Source of the DNA: ZC4RG30 sp039929265
Lineage (GTDB): Bacteria; Pseudomonadota; Gammaproteobacteria; Steroidobacterales; Steroidobacteraceae
Assembly (NCBI GenBank): GCA_039929265.1
Contig: JBDSRN010000184.1
Coordinates: 1-50,292, forward strand
Direction of reading: 5' to 3'
DNA: 50,292 nucleotides
Both the position numbers and the translations under genes were made by a program. This document shows, piece by piece, positions 41,974 to 50,292 of the stretch. The notes under the pieces are model-generated. The model worked only from the letters and a program-made list of their open reading frames with translations. It was not told the origin of the DNA and did no database searches. Positions within the stretch are counted from its first letter, which is position 1. Each line of letters opens with the position of its first letter.

Positions 41974-43164
41974 CTACTGGATTGCGCGGGCGCTGATCGT
42001 GCTCTCGATCTCCTCGCCCGTGAGGAATGCGACGAGTTCTGCGGAGCGCTGCATCGCATCGCGATAGCCGAGGTTGATGAGGTCGCGCGTGTAGTCGGCC
42101 TCGAACATCAGATAGCTGCTCAACTGGCTGCCGTGCGCATCGCCCGCGCCCACCACGCGAAACAGTGAACGCAGGCTGCGCGGGGGACTGAGCATGTGAC
42201 GCTCCGCGTAGCGGCGCGGATCCTCGCTGGGCGTGATCAACAGCGTAGACACCTTTACGGCGTTCGGCGCCACATGCGGCGCCTCGCTGACGATGCGGTT
42301 CATGCGCTCGAGTTGCTCGAGATCGCCGTAGATCTGGTCCATGAACAGGGTGTCGAGCATGTAACCGAACAGCTGGCCCGGCGTCGGGCACTCGGGGCGC
42401 GCGCGCACTGGCATCACGCCGGCCTTGTCGGGAGCGCGAACGCCGATGACGAGCAGTCGGTTGGCGCCAAGGTGAATCGCAGGGCTCAACGGCGAGAGCT
42501 GGCGCATCGCGCCATCACCGAAGTACTCGTTGGTGAGCAGCACCGGCGGAAACAGGAACGGCACCGCCGCGCTCGCCATCAGGTGCGCGAGCGTGAGTTC
42601 GGTGCGACGTCCGACATGCTGGTAACGCGTCCACTCGTGCAACCGCGCGTTGCCCGCGAAGAAGGTGGTCGACAGGGCGGTGCCGTAGCTGGTAGCGCAC
42701 AGGCCGAGCGCGTCCAGATCGCCACGCGCGATGTTGCGCCGGATTCCGCGCCAGTTGACGCTATGCGACAGCAATTGATGCAGCGGAGCATTGTCGAACA
42801 GCGCGCTCGGTGGCGACACCAGTCGACCGGCGGAAGCCAGCGCGGCGAGCCAGTGCAATCCGGATCGCACCATTCGGCGCATGCCGACATAGAACACCTG
42901 ATCTACGTGGAAGTTGCCCCAAACGTGCTCGATCTGCTCGACCGCGCGCTGCCAGCGACGTGCTCGCGCCGCAATTGCGCTCGCGGCAACCGCCCCTGCC
43001 GAGGTGCCTACGATGACACGGAACGGGTTGGGTCGCTGCGGCAGAAGCTCAGCCACCGCCTTGAGCACGCCGACCTGGTAGGCCGCACGAGCGCCGCCGC
43101 CCGTGAGTACAAGACCCACCTTGGGCGCGGGTTCTCGCGCGGACGATGACACAGCCAGTTTCAT
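41974..43164 (-). CDS. Patatin-like phospholipase
   Basis: Serine lipid acyl hydrolase with a Ser-Asp dyad. 396 aa. Oxyanion hole loop GGGARAAYQ (22-30), nucleophile elbow GTSAG with Ser55, and the catalytic aspartate in FGDGAMRQ. No signal peptide, so it acts in the cytosol or on the inner leaflet. The C-terminal 150 residues are a domain of the bacterial subfamily, including a DTLFMDQIYGDLEQLERMN segment. Convergent with mgtE; nine bases separate the stops. Lipid substrate unknown. Confidence 0.9.
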   Translation of the reverse strand: MKLAVSSSAREPAPKVGLVLTGGGARAAYQVGVLKAVAELLPQRPNPFRVIVGTSAGAVAASAIAARARRWQRAVEQIEHVWGNFHVDQVFYVGMRRMVRSGLHWLAALASAGRLVSPPSALFDNAPLHQLLSHSVNWRGIRRNIARGDLDALGLCATSYGTALSTTFFAGNARLHEWTRYQHVGRRTELTLAHLMASAAVPFLFPPVLLTNEYFGDGAMRQLSPLSPAIHLGANRLLVIGVRAPDKAGVMPVRARPECPTPGQLFGYMLDTLFMDQIYGDLEQLERMNRIVSEAPHVAPNAVKVSTLLITPSEDPRRYAERHMLSPPRSLRSLFRVVGAGDAHGSQLSSYLMFEADYTRDLINLGYRDAMQRSAELVAFLTGEEIESTISARAIQ

Positions 43165-43241
43165 GCCGCTAAGATGCCCCCCACTGCCATTTTCGTATTT
43201 TACCGGGGGCTGTCATGCTTACACGTTCTACATCAGGAATC

Positions 43242-43784
43242 ATGAAGCTGTGGACAGCCACGCTCGTCGCGGCGGCTGCTCTGCTGGCTGGCAACGGTTT
43301 TGCCGCAGGTCCGACCGCTGGCCCGCAGGCTGGCGATACCGCGCCGGCTTTCAAGCTGGAAGACCAGAATGGCAAGTGGGTGAACCTCTCCGACAGCCAG
43401 GGCAAGTGGACCGTTCTGTATTTCTACCCGAAGGACATGACCCCGGGCTGCACGACGCAGGCATGTGAATTCCGCGACGACCAGTTCGCCTACCGCAAGG
43501 CCAATGCGGTCATCCTGGGCGTGAGTGTCGATGATGTCGCCTCGCACAAGAACTTCGAAAAGGAAAAGACACTGCCCTTCACCCTGCTCGCGGACTACAC
43601 AAAGGTCGTCTCGGCGCAGTACGGCGTGCTGGGGGCGCGTGGCATGGCTGGCCGTGAGACCTTCCTGATCGATCCGCAAGGCAAGATCGTCAAGCGCTAC
43701 GCGGTAACACCGGACGTTCTGGCGAATCATTCCAAGTTGGTTCTCTCGGACATCGAGTCCTTCAAGAAAGGCACCAAGGGCTGA
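43242..43784 (+). CDS. Exported peroxiredoxin, PrxQ/Bcp type
   Basis: Thiol peroxidase, 180 aa from the ATG at 43242, chosen because AGGAA lies five bases upstream and because it begins a clean signal peptide (MKLWTATLVAAAALLAGN..., cut near AAG). An ATG at 43215 would add nine residues that spoil the signal. Peroxidatic Cys70 in PGCTTQAC with the resolving Cys75 five residues on, as in BCP proteins. Most Bcp proteins are cytosolic, so the export signal is notable. Its last 58 bases overlap the end of the convergent vWA gene. Confidence 0.9.
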   Translation: MKLWTATLVAAAALLAGNGFAAGPTAGPQAGDTAPAFKLEDQNGKWVNLSDSQGKWTVLYFYPKDMTPGCTTQACEFRDDQFAYRKANAVILGVSVDDVASHKNFEKEKTLPFTLLADYTKVVSAQYGVLGARGMAGRETFLIDPQGKIVKRYAVTPDVLANHSKLVLSDIESFKKGTKG

Positions 43785-44968
43785 GTATTGCGGCGCTTCA
43801 GCGCCGCTATCGCACGCGTCAGGCCGGTGATCGTCAATGGAAACATGCGATTGCCGGTCAGTTCGCGAGTCAGATGAATCGAGGGAGTGTGCTCCCAGCG
43901 CTCCACAGGCTCTGGATTGAGCCATACGTTGCGCTTGAACTGCTTCGTGATGCGCTGTAGCCACACCGAGCCCGGCTCTTCGTTCCAGTGTTCCACGCTG
44001 CCGCCCGGCCGCACGATTTCGTATGGGCTCATGGTCGCATCACCGACGAAGATCGCGCAGTAATCCGTCGGATACATGCGGATGACGTCATAGGTGGAGA
44101 TGAACTCGACCCTGCGGCGGCGATTGCCCTTCCATAACCGGTCGTACGGGCAATTGTGGAAATAGAAATTGACCAGGTGCTTGAACTCCGTTTTCGCTGC
44201 GGAGAACAGCTCTTCGCAGACGCGCACGTGGCTGTCCATCGAGCCACCGACGTCGAGGAACAACAACACCTTCGCCGAGTTGCGCCGTTCCGGCACCATC
44301 CTGATGTCGAGCATGCCCGCGTTGCGCGCGGTCGATGCGATCGTGCCGTCGAGATCCAGCTGATCCGCGGCGCCCTCGCGCGCGAACCGGCGCAAGCGCC
44401 GCAGTGCCATCTTGATGTTGCGTGTGCCGAGCTGCACGTCGTCGTTGTAGTCGCGGAACTGGCGTTCGTCCCAGACCTTGGCGGCCTTCTTTTGCTGCAA
44501 CTTCTTCTGCCCCATGCGGATGCCTTCGGGGTTGAAGCCATCCGCGCCGAAGGGCGACGTACCACCTGTCCCGATCCACTTGTTGCCGCCGGAGTGCTGC
44601 TCCTTCTGCTCGGCGAGCCGCTGGCGCAGCGTCTCCATGAGCTGCTCCCAGCCCCCGAGCGACTGGATCAGTGCCTTTTCTTCGGCGCTCAACTCACGCT
44701 CGAGCTTGCCCTTCAGCCAGCTTTCAGGAATCTGCGCGACGAGCTTGTCGAACGCTCGCTCCGCGCCGGAGAAGCACGCAGCGAATACGCGGTCGTAAAT
44801 GTCGAAGTGCCGCTCGTCCTTCACCAGGCAGAGGCGCGCCAGGTGATAGAACTCCTGCGTGGAGCAGAACGCGACGCGCTGCTTCAGCGCCTCGTGCAGC
44901 GACAGGAACTCCGTGACGGTGACCTTGAGGTCGGCCGCCCTGAGTTCGTAGAAAAAATCAACGAGCAC
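43727..44968 (-). CDS. vWA domain protein, CoxE/YehP-like
   Basis: 413 aa, no signal or membrane span. The N-terminal half is charged and helical (about 1-190) with a low-complexity linker at about 118-160 (GGNKWIGTGGTSPFGADG region). The vWA domain from about 225 has the metal-site motif as LDVGGSMDSH, that is DxGxS rather than DxSxS, a variant seen in this group. Paired with a MoxR AAA+ ATPase upstream (11-base overlap), a standard partnership in which the ATPase and vWA protein act as a chaperone on a target enzyme. Start is a GTG. The gene's 3' end overlaps the convergent peroxiredoxin. Confidence 0.85.
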   Translation of the reverse strand: MLVDFFYELRAADLKVTVTEFLSLHEALKQRVAFCSTQEFYHLARLCLVKDERHFDIYDRVFAACFSGAERAFDKLVAQIPESWLKGKLERELSAEEKALIQSLGGWEQLMETLRQRLAEQKEQHSGGNKWIGTGGTSPFGADGFNPEGIRMGQKKLQQKKAAKVWDERQFRDYNDDVQLGTRNIKMALRRLRRFAREGAADQLDLDGTIASTARNAGMLDIRMVPERRNSAKVLLFLDVGGSMDSHVRVCEELFSAAKTEFKHLVNFYFHNCPYDRLWKGNRRRRVEFISTYDVIRMYPTDYCAIFVGDATMSPYEIVRPGGSVEHWNEEPGSVWLQRITKQFKRNVWLNPEPVERWEHTPSIHLTRELTGNRMFPLTITGLTRAIAALKRRNTQPLVPFLKDSMSERTNLE

Positions 44969-45806
44969 GGCGTGACAGGAACACCAACTGCTCGACCAAG
45001 TGCACGTCCTGCTCGTTCTTCAACAGCGCGCCGTACAGCGGCGGGATCTGTTTCTTGCCATCCTCGAGCCGCAGCGCTTCGGGCGGCAGATCGTCGGCGA
45101 CCAGCAGCTTTATCCAGTCGAGCAGCTCGGAAGTCGACGGCTTCTTCTTCAGACCCGGCGTGTCGCGCAGGTTGAAGAAAGAAGTGAGCGCCTCGGACAG
45201 CAACTCCGGCTTCAATTGCGGATAGTGCACGTCGACGATGCGGTTCATCGTCTCGCGATCCGGGAACCTGATGTAGTGGAAGAAACAGCGGCGCAGGAAC
45301 GCGTCCGGCAGCTCCCTTTCGTTGTTGCTCGTGATGATGATGATGGGCCGGTTACGCGCCTTGATGAGCTCGCGCTTCTCGTAGACATAGAACTCCATGC
45401 GATCCAGCTCACGCAACAGATCGTTCGGGAACTCGATGTCCGCCTTGTCGATCTCGTCGATCAGCAGCACGGGCTGCTCCGTCGATTCGAACGCCTCCCA
45501 CAACCGCCCCTTGATGATGTAATTGCGGATGTCTTGCACCTTGTCGTCGCCGAGCTGCGAGTCGCGCAGGCGCGAGACCGCGTCGTATTCGTACAGTCCC
45601 TGCTGCGCCTTGCTGCTCGACTTCACGTGCCACTCGAACAGCGGCTTGTTCAGCGCGCGTGCGATCTCGATCGCAAGCTGCGTCTTGCCGGTGCCGGGCT
45701 CGCCTTTGATCAGCAGGGGCTTCATGAGCGTCACGGCGGCGTTGACCGCCATCATGAGATCGTCAGTGGCGATATAGCTGTCCGTGCCGATGAATCGTGT
45801 CGTCAT
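44958..45806 (-). CDS. MoxR-family AAA+ ATPase
   Basis: Cytosolic ATPase of the MoxR group, chaperone for maturation or cofactor insertion. 282 aa. Walker A GEPGTGKT (35-42), Walker B LLIDEIDKAD (114-123), sensor 1 IITSNNE, and an arginine finger region in LRRCFFHYIRFPD. Its ATG overlaps the pyruvate kinase stop (ATGA), so it is translationally joined to the glycolytic operon, and it overlaps the vWA gene downstream. Confidence 0.92.
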   Translation of the reverse strand: MTTRFIGTDSYIATDDLMMAVNAAVTLMKPLLIKGEPGTGKTQLAIEIARALNKPLFEWHVKSSSKAQQGLYEYDAVSRLRDSQLGDDKVQDIRNYIIKGRLWEAFESTEQPVLLIDEIDKADIEFPNDLLRELDRMEFYVYEKRELIKARNRPIIIITSNNERELPDAFLRRCFFHYIRFPDRETMNRIVDVHYPQLKPELLSEALTSFFNLRDTPGLKKKPSTSELLDWIKLLVADDLPPEALRLEDGKKQIPPLYGALLKNEQDVHLVEQLVFLSRRAR

Positions 45807-47251
45807 GCGCTACCTGGGGCTTGTGGGGGAATCACGCGCAGGATCTGCATGGAGTTGGTGCCGCCCTGCACGCCGGACAGCTCTCCTTTGGTCAGAATGA
45901 TGAGATCGCCGACGTCGACGAGCTTGTCAGCGATCAGCCGGTCGAAAATCTGCCGATACAGGCGATTCGGATCGCTCGACACGAAGTTGAACAGCACCGG
46001 GTATACGCCGCGATACAGCGTCACGCGACCACGCGTGGCTTCCTGGCGTGTGAATGCGTAGATCGGAATGTCGGAGCGGATGCGCGACATCCACAGCGGC
46101 GTAAGGCCTGACTCGGTCAGTGCAACAATCGCCCGCAATGGCAGATGGTTGGCGGTGTACATCACCGCCAGTGAAATCGCCTCTTCGGTGTTGCTGAACT
46201 CGCCTTCGTACCGGTTGCGTCCGCTCTGATGGCTGAGCTGGTACTTCTCCGCGCCTTCGATGACATGCGCCATCGACTGCACGGCCTTTACCGGATACTT
46301 GCCCGTCGCCGTCTCCGCCGAGAGCATCACGGCATCGGTGCCGTCGAGAACCGCGTTGGCGACATCGCTTACTTCGGCGCGCGTGGGCACCGGGCTCGAG
46401 ATCATCGACTCCATCATCTGTGTCGCGGTGATCACCACGCGGTTGGCGGCGAGCGCCTGGATGATGATGGTCTTCTGCAGACCGGTGAGCTCGGCGTAGC
46501 CCATTTCCACGCCGAGATCGCCGCGCGCGACCATTACGGCATCCGCGACGCTGAGTATCTGCGACAAGTTCTCGATCGCCTCGTGCCGCTCGATCTTGGC
46601 GATGACACGCGCCGTGCCGCGATACTTGCGCAGCTCGCTCTGCGCGCGCCGGATATCAGCGGCATCCCGCGCGAACGACACGGCGAGATAGTCGATTCCC
46701 AGCTCCGCCGCAAGCTTGATGTCCTCGATGTCCTTTTCGGTGATCGCCGGGGCAGACAGCCCACCGCCCTGGCGATTGAGCCCCTTGCGATTGGAGAGTT
46801 CACCACCGACGAGCACGTGGGTCGAAACGCGCGTGCCGGCAACGCCACTCACCTTGAGCACGATGAAACCGTCGGCAAGCAGCAGCGTGTCGCCGCCCTT
46901 CACGTCCTTGGGCAGATCCTTGTAGGCGCAGCCGACCTCATGCTGGGTGCCCGCCTGCGCGTCCAGATCGGTGTCGAGCGCGAAGGGTTGCCCTTCGATG
47001 AGGTTGATCTTGCCGGTTACGAAGCTCTCGATACGGATCTTCGGACCGGACAGGTCGGCGAGCACGCCCACGTGGCGCCCGGACAGCTGGGCCGCCTCAC
47101 GGATCTGCTTGATGCGACGGCGCTGATCGTCGCGAGCTCCATGGGAGAAGTTGATGCGGGCCACATCGAGGCCTGCCTCTATCATGCCCTTGAGTACCTC
47201 TGGATCGTCGGTGGCCGGGCCCATCGTCGCGACGATCTTGGTACGTCTCAT
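45803..47251 (-). CDS. pyk: Pyruvate kinase
   Basis: Makes pyruvate and ATP from phosphoenolpyruvate. 482 aa. N-terminal RRTKIVATMGPA, the metal/PEP site IAKIERHEAIEN, the signature VMVARGDLGVEM, and NRVVITATQMMESM. The B domain and the C-terminal domain are of normal size. 24 bases after pgk. Without the allosteric site mapped I cannot say whether it is the AMP- or FBP-regulated type. Confidence 0.95.
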   Translation of the reverse strand: MRRTKIVATMGPATDDPEVLKGMIEAGLDVARINFSHGARDDQRRRIKQIREAAQLSGRHVGVLADLSGPKIRIESFVTGKINLIEGQPFALDTDLDAQAGTQHEVGCAYKDLPKDVKGGDTLLLADGFIVLKVSGVAGTRVSTHVLVGGELSNRKGLNRQGGGLSAPAITEKDIEDIKLAAELGIDYLAVSFARDAADIRRAQSELRKYRGTARVIAKIERHEAIENLSQILSVADAVMVARGDLGVEMGYAELTGLQKTIIIQALAANRVVITATQMMESMISSPVPTRAEVSDVANAVLDGTDAVMLSAETATGKYPVKAVQSMAHVIEGAEKYQLSHQSGRNRYEGEFSNTEEAISLAVMYTANHLPLRAIVALTESGLTPLWMSRIRSDIPIYAFTRQEATRGRVTLYRGVYPVLFNFVSSDPNRLYRQIFDRLIADKLVDVGDLIILTKGELSGVQGGTNSMQILRVIPPQAPGSA

Positions 47252-47275
47252 GGTGCTATTCCGTTAACCGTGGCC

Positions 47276-48454
47276 TCAATTCGACGCGCGCGCTTCAAGT
47301 ATCGCGACCGCCGGCAATTTCTTGCCCTCCACGAACTCCAGGAAGGCGCCGCCACCGGTGGAGATGTACGACATGCCATCTTCAACACCGTATTTCTCAA
47401 TCGCAGCGAGGGTGTCACCGCCGCCGGCCAGGGAATAGGCCTTGCTCTCAGCGATCGCATTGGCGACAACCCGTGTGCCTTCGCCGAACTGATCGAACTC
47501 GAACACACCGACCGGGCCATTCCACAGCACCGTGCCGGCTTCCATGATGATCTTCGCGAAGCGCTCGGCAGTGTCCGGACCGACATCGAGGATCATCTCG
47601 TCGCTCGCGACATCGTGTATGCCGCGCACGTCCGCATGCGCGGTTGCCGCGAACTCTTTCGCGATCACGACATCGGTGGGCAGCGGGATCTCGGCACCCC
47701 CCGCGCGCGCGCGCGCCATCAGGCGGCGTGCCGTATCCAGCATGTCGTTCTCGCACAGCGACTTGCCGACGTTCACGCCGGTTGCCGCGAGGAAAGTATT
47801 GGCAATGCCGCCGCCGACGATCAGCCGATCGACCTTCTCGAGCAGCGCCTCGAGGATGGTGAGTTTGCTGGAAACCTTTGAGCCCGCGACGATGGCGACC
47901 AACGGGCGCGCCGGCTTGGCCAGCGCGCGCTCGAGCGCAGCGAGCTCGCTTACCAGCAGCGGACCCGCCGCCGCCTGCTTCGCGAAACGCGCGACGCCGT
48001 GCGTGCTCGCCTCGGCGCGATGCGAAGTACCGAACGCATCCATGACGTAGACGTCGCACAAAGCCGCCATCTTCTTCGACAGCTCTTCGTTGTCCTTCTT
48101 CTCACCCTTGTTGAAGCGCACGTTCTCGCACAGCACGACCGAGCCGGGCGCCACCTCGACCCCATCGAGCCAGTCCTTCACCAGCGGCACCGACTTGCCG
48201 AGCAGGGAAGACAGGCGCGCGGCGACCGGCGCGAGCGAATACTGCTCCTCATACTTGCCCTCTTCGGGCCGACCGAGGTGCGACATCAGCATGACGCGCG
48301 CGCCTTGCTCGACCGCAGCGCGGATGGTGGGCAACGCCGCTCGGATGCGCGCATCGCTCGTGACCTCGCCGTCCTTCACCGGCACGTTGAGGTCCTCCCG
48401 GATCAGCACGCGTTTGCCCGCGAGATCCAGGTCGCTCATGCGCAAGATCGCCAT
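47276..48454 (-). CDS. pgk: Phosphoglycerate kinase
   Basis: Transfers the acyl-phosphate of 1,3-bisphosphoglycerate to ADP. 392 aa. N-lobe motifs KRVLIREDLNVPVKDG, MLMSHLGRP; C-lobe GGGIANTFL and the nucleotide-binding GGGDTLAAIEKYG. Full-length, three bases after gap in the operon. Confidence 0.96.
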   Translation of the reverse strand: MAILRMSDLDLAGKRVLIREDLNVPVKDGEVTSDARIRAALPTIRAAVEQGARVMLMSHLGRPEEGKYEEQYSLAPVAARLSSLLGKSVPLVKDWLDGVEVAPGSVVLCENVRFNKGEKKDNEELSKKMAALCDVYVMDAFGTSHRAEASTHGVARFAKQAAAGPLLVSELAALERALAKPARPLVAIVAGSKVSSKLTILEALLEKVDRLIVGGGIANTFLAATGVNVGKSLCENDMLDTARRLMARARAGGAEIPLPTDVVIAKEFAATAHADVRGIHDVASDEMILDVGPDTAERFAKIIMEAGTVLWNGPVGVFEFDQFGEGTRVVANAIAESKAYSLAGGGDTLAAIEKYGVEDGMSYISTGGGAFLEFVEGKKLPAVAILEARASN

Positions 48455-48457
48455 GGC

Positions 48458-49471
48458 TTACTTGGCTTTGGACCAGGCGATCGCCGTGTCGAGCATGCGG
48501 TTCGAGAAGCCCCACTCGTTGTCGTACCAGGAGCACACCTTCACGAGCGTGCCGTCGACGATCTTGGTGAGCGTCGCATCATAGGTCGAGGAGGCCGGGT
48601 CGTGGTTGTAGTCGACCGACACGAGCGGCGCATCGGTGTACGCGAGCACACCCTTGAACGCGCCATCGGCCGCGTCCTTCACGAGCTTGTTGATCTCTTC
48701 GATCGTCGTGGCACGGCCCGGCGTGAATGTGAGGTCCACGAGCGAGACGTTGATCGTTGGCACGCGGATCGCGAAACCGTCGAGCTTGCCCTTGAGCTCC
48801 GGCAGCACGAGGCCGACCGCGGCGGCAGCGCCGGTCTTCGCAGGAATCATGGACATCGTCGCGGAACGCGCGCGGCGCAAATCCTCGTGATAGACGTCCG
48901 TGAGCACCTGGTCGTTGGTGTACGAATGGATGGTGGTCATCAGGCCGCTCCTGATGCCGATGCTGTCGTTCAGCACCTTGGCGAGTGGAGCAAGGCAGTT
49001 GGTGGTGCACGAGGCATTCGACACGACCGTGTCACTCGACTTGAGCACGCGGTGATTCACGCCGTACACGACGGTAGCATCGACATCAGCGCCGCCCGGT
49101 GCGGAGATCAGCACCTTCTTTGCGCCGCCTTCGATGTGCTTGCCCGCCTTCGCCTTGGTGGCGAACAAGCCGGTGCACTCGAACACGATGTCGACACCCA
49201 GCGTGCCCCAGGGCAGCTTGGCCGGGTCGCGCTCGGCCAGCACCTTGATGCGATCGCCGTTGACAACCATCGAGTCGCCGTCGACCTCAATGGTGCCCTT
49301 GAACTTGCCGTGCGCGGTGTCGTAGCGCGTGAGATGCGCATTTGTCCTGGCATCACCGAGGTCGTTTATCGCGACGATCTGGAGGTCCTTCGTGCGGTTC
49401 GCCTCGTACAGGGCCCGCAGGATGTTGCGACCGATGCGTCCGTAACCATTGATGCCGACTTTCAGAGCCAT
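48458..49471 (-). CDS. gap: Glyceraldehyde-3-phosphate dehydrogenase (type I)
   Basis: Oxidative phosphorylation of glyceraldehyde-3-phosphate with NAD. 337 aa from ATG 49471, preceded by GAGGAAAG as a Shine-Dalgarno; earlier in-frame starts lie in the tkt gap and are not conserved. NAD-binding GINGYGRIGRN (6-16), with Asp37 suggesting NAD preference, catalytic Cys155 in SNASCTTNC and His182 in TTIHSYTND. Follows tkt by 17 bases. Confidence 0.96.
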   Translation of the reverse strand: MALKVGINGYGRIGRNILRALYEANRTKDLQIVAINDLGDARTNAHLTRYDTAHGKFKGTIEVDGDSMVVNGDRIKVLAERDPAKLPWGTLGVDIVFECTGLFATKAKAGKHIEGGAKKVLISAPGGADVDATVVYGVNHRVLKSSDTVVSNASCTTNCLAPLAKVLNDSIGIRSGLMTTIHSYTNDQVLTDVYHEDLRRARSATMSMIPAKTGAAAAVGLVLPELKGKLDGFAIRVPTINVSLVDLTFTPGRATTIEEINKLVKDAADGAFKGVLAYTDAPLVSVDYNHDPASSTYDATLTKIVDGTLVKVCSWYDNEWGFSNRMLDTAIAWSKAK

Positions 49472-49488
49472 TGCGCTTTCCTCGTTGC

Positions 49489-50292
49489 CTAAGACAGTAA
49501 TTCTACGACCGTTTGCTGCACATTTTCCGCCGTGAGGCCGAAGTGCCTGTACAGCTCCGGGGCCCGTCCTGACGCGCCGAAGTGATCGATGCCGAGCACA
49601 CGCCCGGCACTGCCGACATAACGCCACCACAGCCCCGTGGCGCCGGCTTCGATGGCCACGCGCCGCGTGACGCTGGCCGGGAGCACGGACTCGCGGTACG
49701 CCGCGTCCTGCGCATCGAACGTATCGGTGCTGGGCAGGGAGACCAGGCGCACACGACGCCCGGCGGTATTCAGGGCGTCAACCGCCTCCAGGGCGATGGC
49801 CACTTCCGAGCCGGTGGCGATGACGATGCACTCCGGCGCGTCGGCGCTACCGACCAGCACGTAGCCGCCGCGCCGGACCAGCGAGGGGGCGACGCGGGAG
49901 CCGGCGAGCTGCGGCAGCGCCTGCCTCGTCAGGATCAGGGCGGTGGGACCGTCGCGGCGCTCGATGGCGGCGATCCAGGCCACCGCAGACTCCAGCGCAT
50001 CGCAGGGGCGCCACAGGCTCAGCTGCGGCACCAGGCGCAAGCTCGCCAGGTGCTCGACCGGCTGGTGAGTAGGACCGTCCTCACCGAGGCCGATCGAATC
50101 GTGCGTGTACACGAGGATTACACCCTGGCGCATCAACGCGGCCATGCGCACTGCATTGCGCGCGTAATCGGAGAAGGTGAGGAAGGTGCCGGCATACGGG
50201 CGGAACGCGCCATACAGCGCGATGCCATTGAGCATCGCGGTCATCGCGAACTCGCGCACACCGTAGTTGATATAGTTGCCGCTGGCGTCCGT
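49489..50292 (-). CDS. tkt: Transketolase, C-terminal part (cut by window end)
   Basis: Moves two-carbon units in the pentose phosphate pathway with thiamine diphosphate. 267 residues are visible, about 40% of the protein; the TPP-binding N-terminal half lies beyond the right edge. The frame enters the window as TDASGNYINYGVREFAMTA, which is the pyrimidine-domain motif, followed by FLTFSDYAR, HDSIGLGEDGPTHQP and, in the last domain, VIATGSEVAIALEA and GIDHFGASGRA. First visible gene of tkt-gap-pgk-pyk, so the operon promoter is outside the window. Confidence 0.95.
   Translation of the reverse strand, partial: TDASGNYINYGVREFAMTAMLNGIALYGAFRPYAGTFLTFSDYARNAVRMAALMRQGVILVYTHDSIGLGEDGPTHQPVEHLASLRLVPQLSLWRPCDALESAVAWIAAIERRDGPTALILTRQALPQLAGSRVAPSLVRRGGYVLVGSADAPECIVIATGSEVAIALEAVDALNTAGRRVRLVSLPSTDTFDAQDAAYRESVLPASVTRRVAIEAGATGLWWRYVGSAGRVLGIDHFGASGRAPELYRHFGLTAENVQQTVVELLS

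Overview
This is a high-GC (by eye mid-60s percent) bacterial chromosome segment, densely packed with housekeeping genes and almost free of recognisable mobile DNA. The gene order is gammaproteobacterial: ndk / rlmN / pilF / rodZ / hisS / yfgM / bamB / der next to xseA and guaB-guaA, then queA-tgt-yajC-secD-secF, xerD-dsbC, and tkt-gap-pgk-pyk. The codon use and gene set (ETF-quinone oxidoreductase, 7Fe ferredoxin, EptA-type transferase, liv transporter) fit an environmental, respiratory member of the Xanthomonadales/Nevskiales/Steroidobacterales side of that class. That placement is inference. I did not recognise a species.

Layout. 1-218: edge of what looks like a genomic island integrated at the 3' end of guaA. 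219-5122: guaA and guaB on the minus strand, split by a plus-strand MFS exporter and a decayed Crp/Fnr regulator. 5183-7191: xseA coupled to a secreted M23 peptidase. 7222-17121: a ten-kilobase minus-strand run (trmJ, cysteine desulfurase fused to an IscU-like domain, A-type Fe-S carrier, ndk, rlmN, pilF, short rodZ, hisS, yfgM, bamB, der) with many 1-4 bp stop/start overlaps. 17180-19749: suhB and a DEAD-box helicase. 19758-30665: minus-strand queA, tgt, yajC, secD, secF, terC, then a complete branched-chain amino acid ABC transporter. 30666-31545: gene-poor, with tRNA-Leu(CAA) and the remains of a TonB-dependent receptor. 31546-38121: a frameshifted PLP dehydratase, a soluble histidine kinase, EptA, Nudix, ferredoxin, DsbC and XerD. 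38211-43784: plsC, ETF-QO, mgtE, patatin, peroxiredoxin. 43727-50292: the glycolytic operon tkt-gap-pgk-pyk running into a moxR-vWA pair; tkt is cut by the window end.

Themes. Purine (guaA, guaB), translation quality (trmJ, rlmN, hisS, queA, tgt), outer-membrane and Sec biogenesis (bamB, yfgM, secDF-yajC), envelope modification (eptA, plsC) and central carbon metabolism dominate. I found no CRISPR array, no insertion sequence and no convincing intrinsic terminator. The most unusual signals are: (1) guaA and guaB carry near-identical promoters (TTTACS, 17 bp, TAAAAT) whose expected start sites fall on the start codon, so both mRNAs look leaderless, and several other genes here share that geometry; (2) the NifS-IscU-like fusion in which two of the three IscU cluster ligands are gone; (3) the missing ispG together with loss of RodZ's periplasmic domain; (4) gene remnants detectable only by translation (Crp/Fnr, TonB receptor); and (5) integrase-type repeats beside guaA at the left edge. 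I did not find a clearly new multi-gene system.
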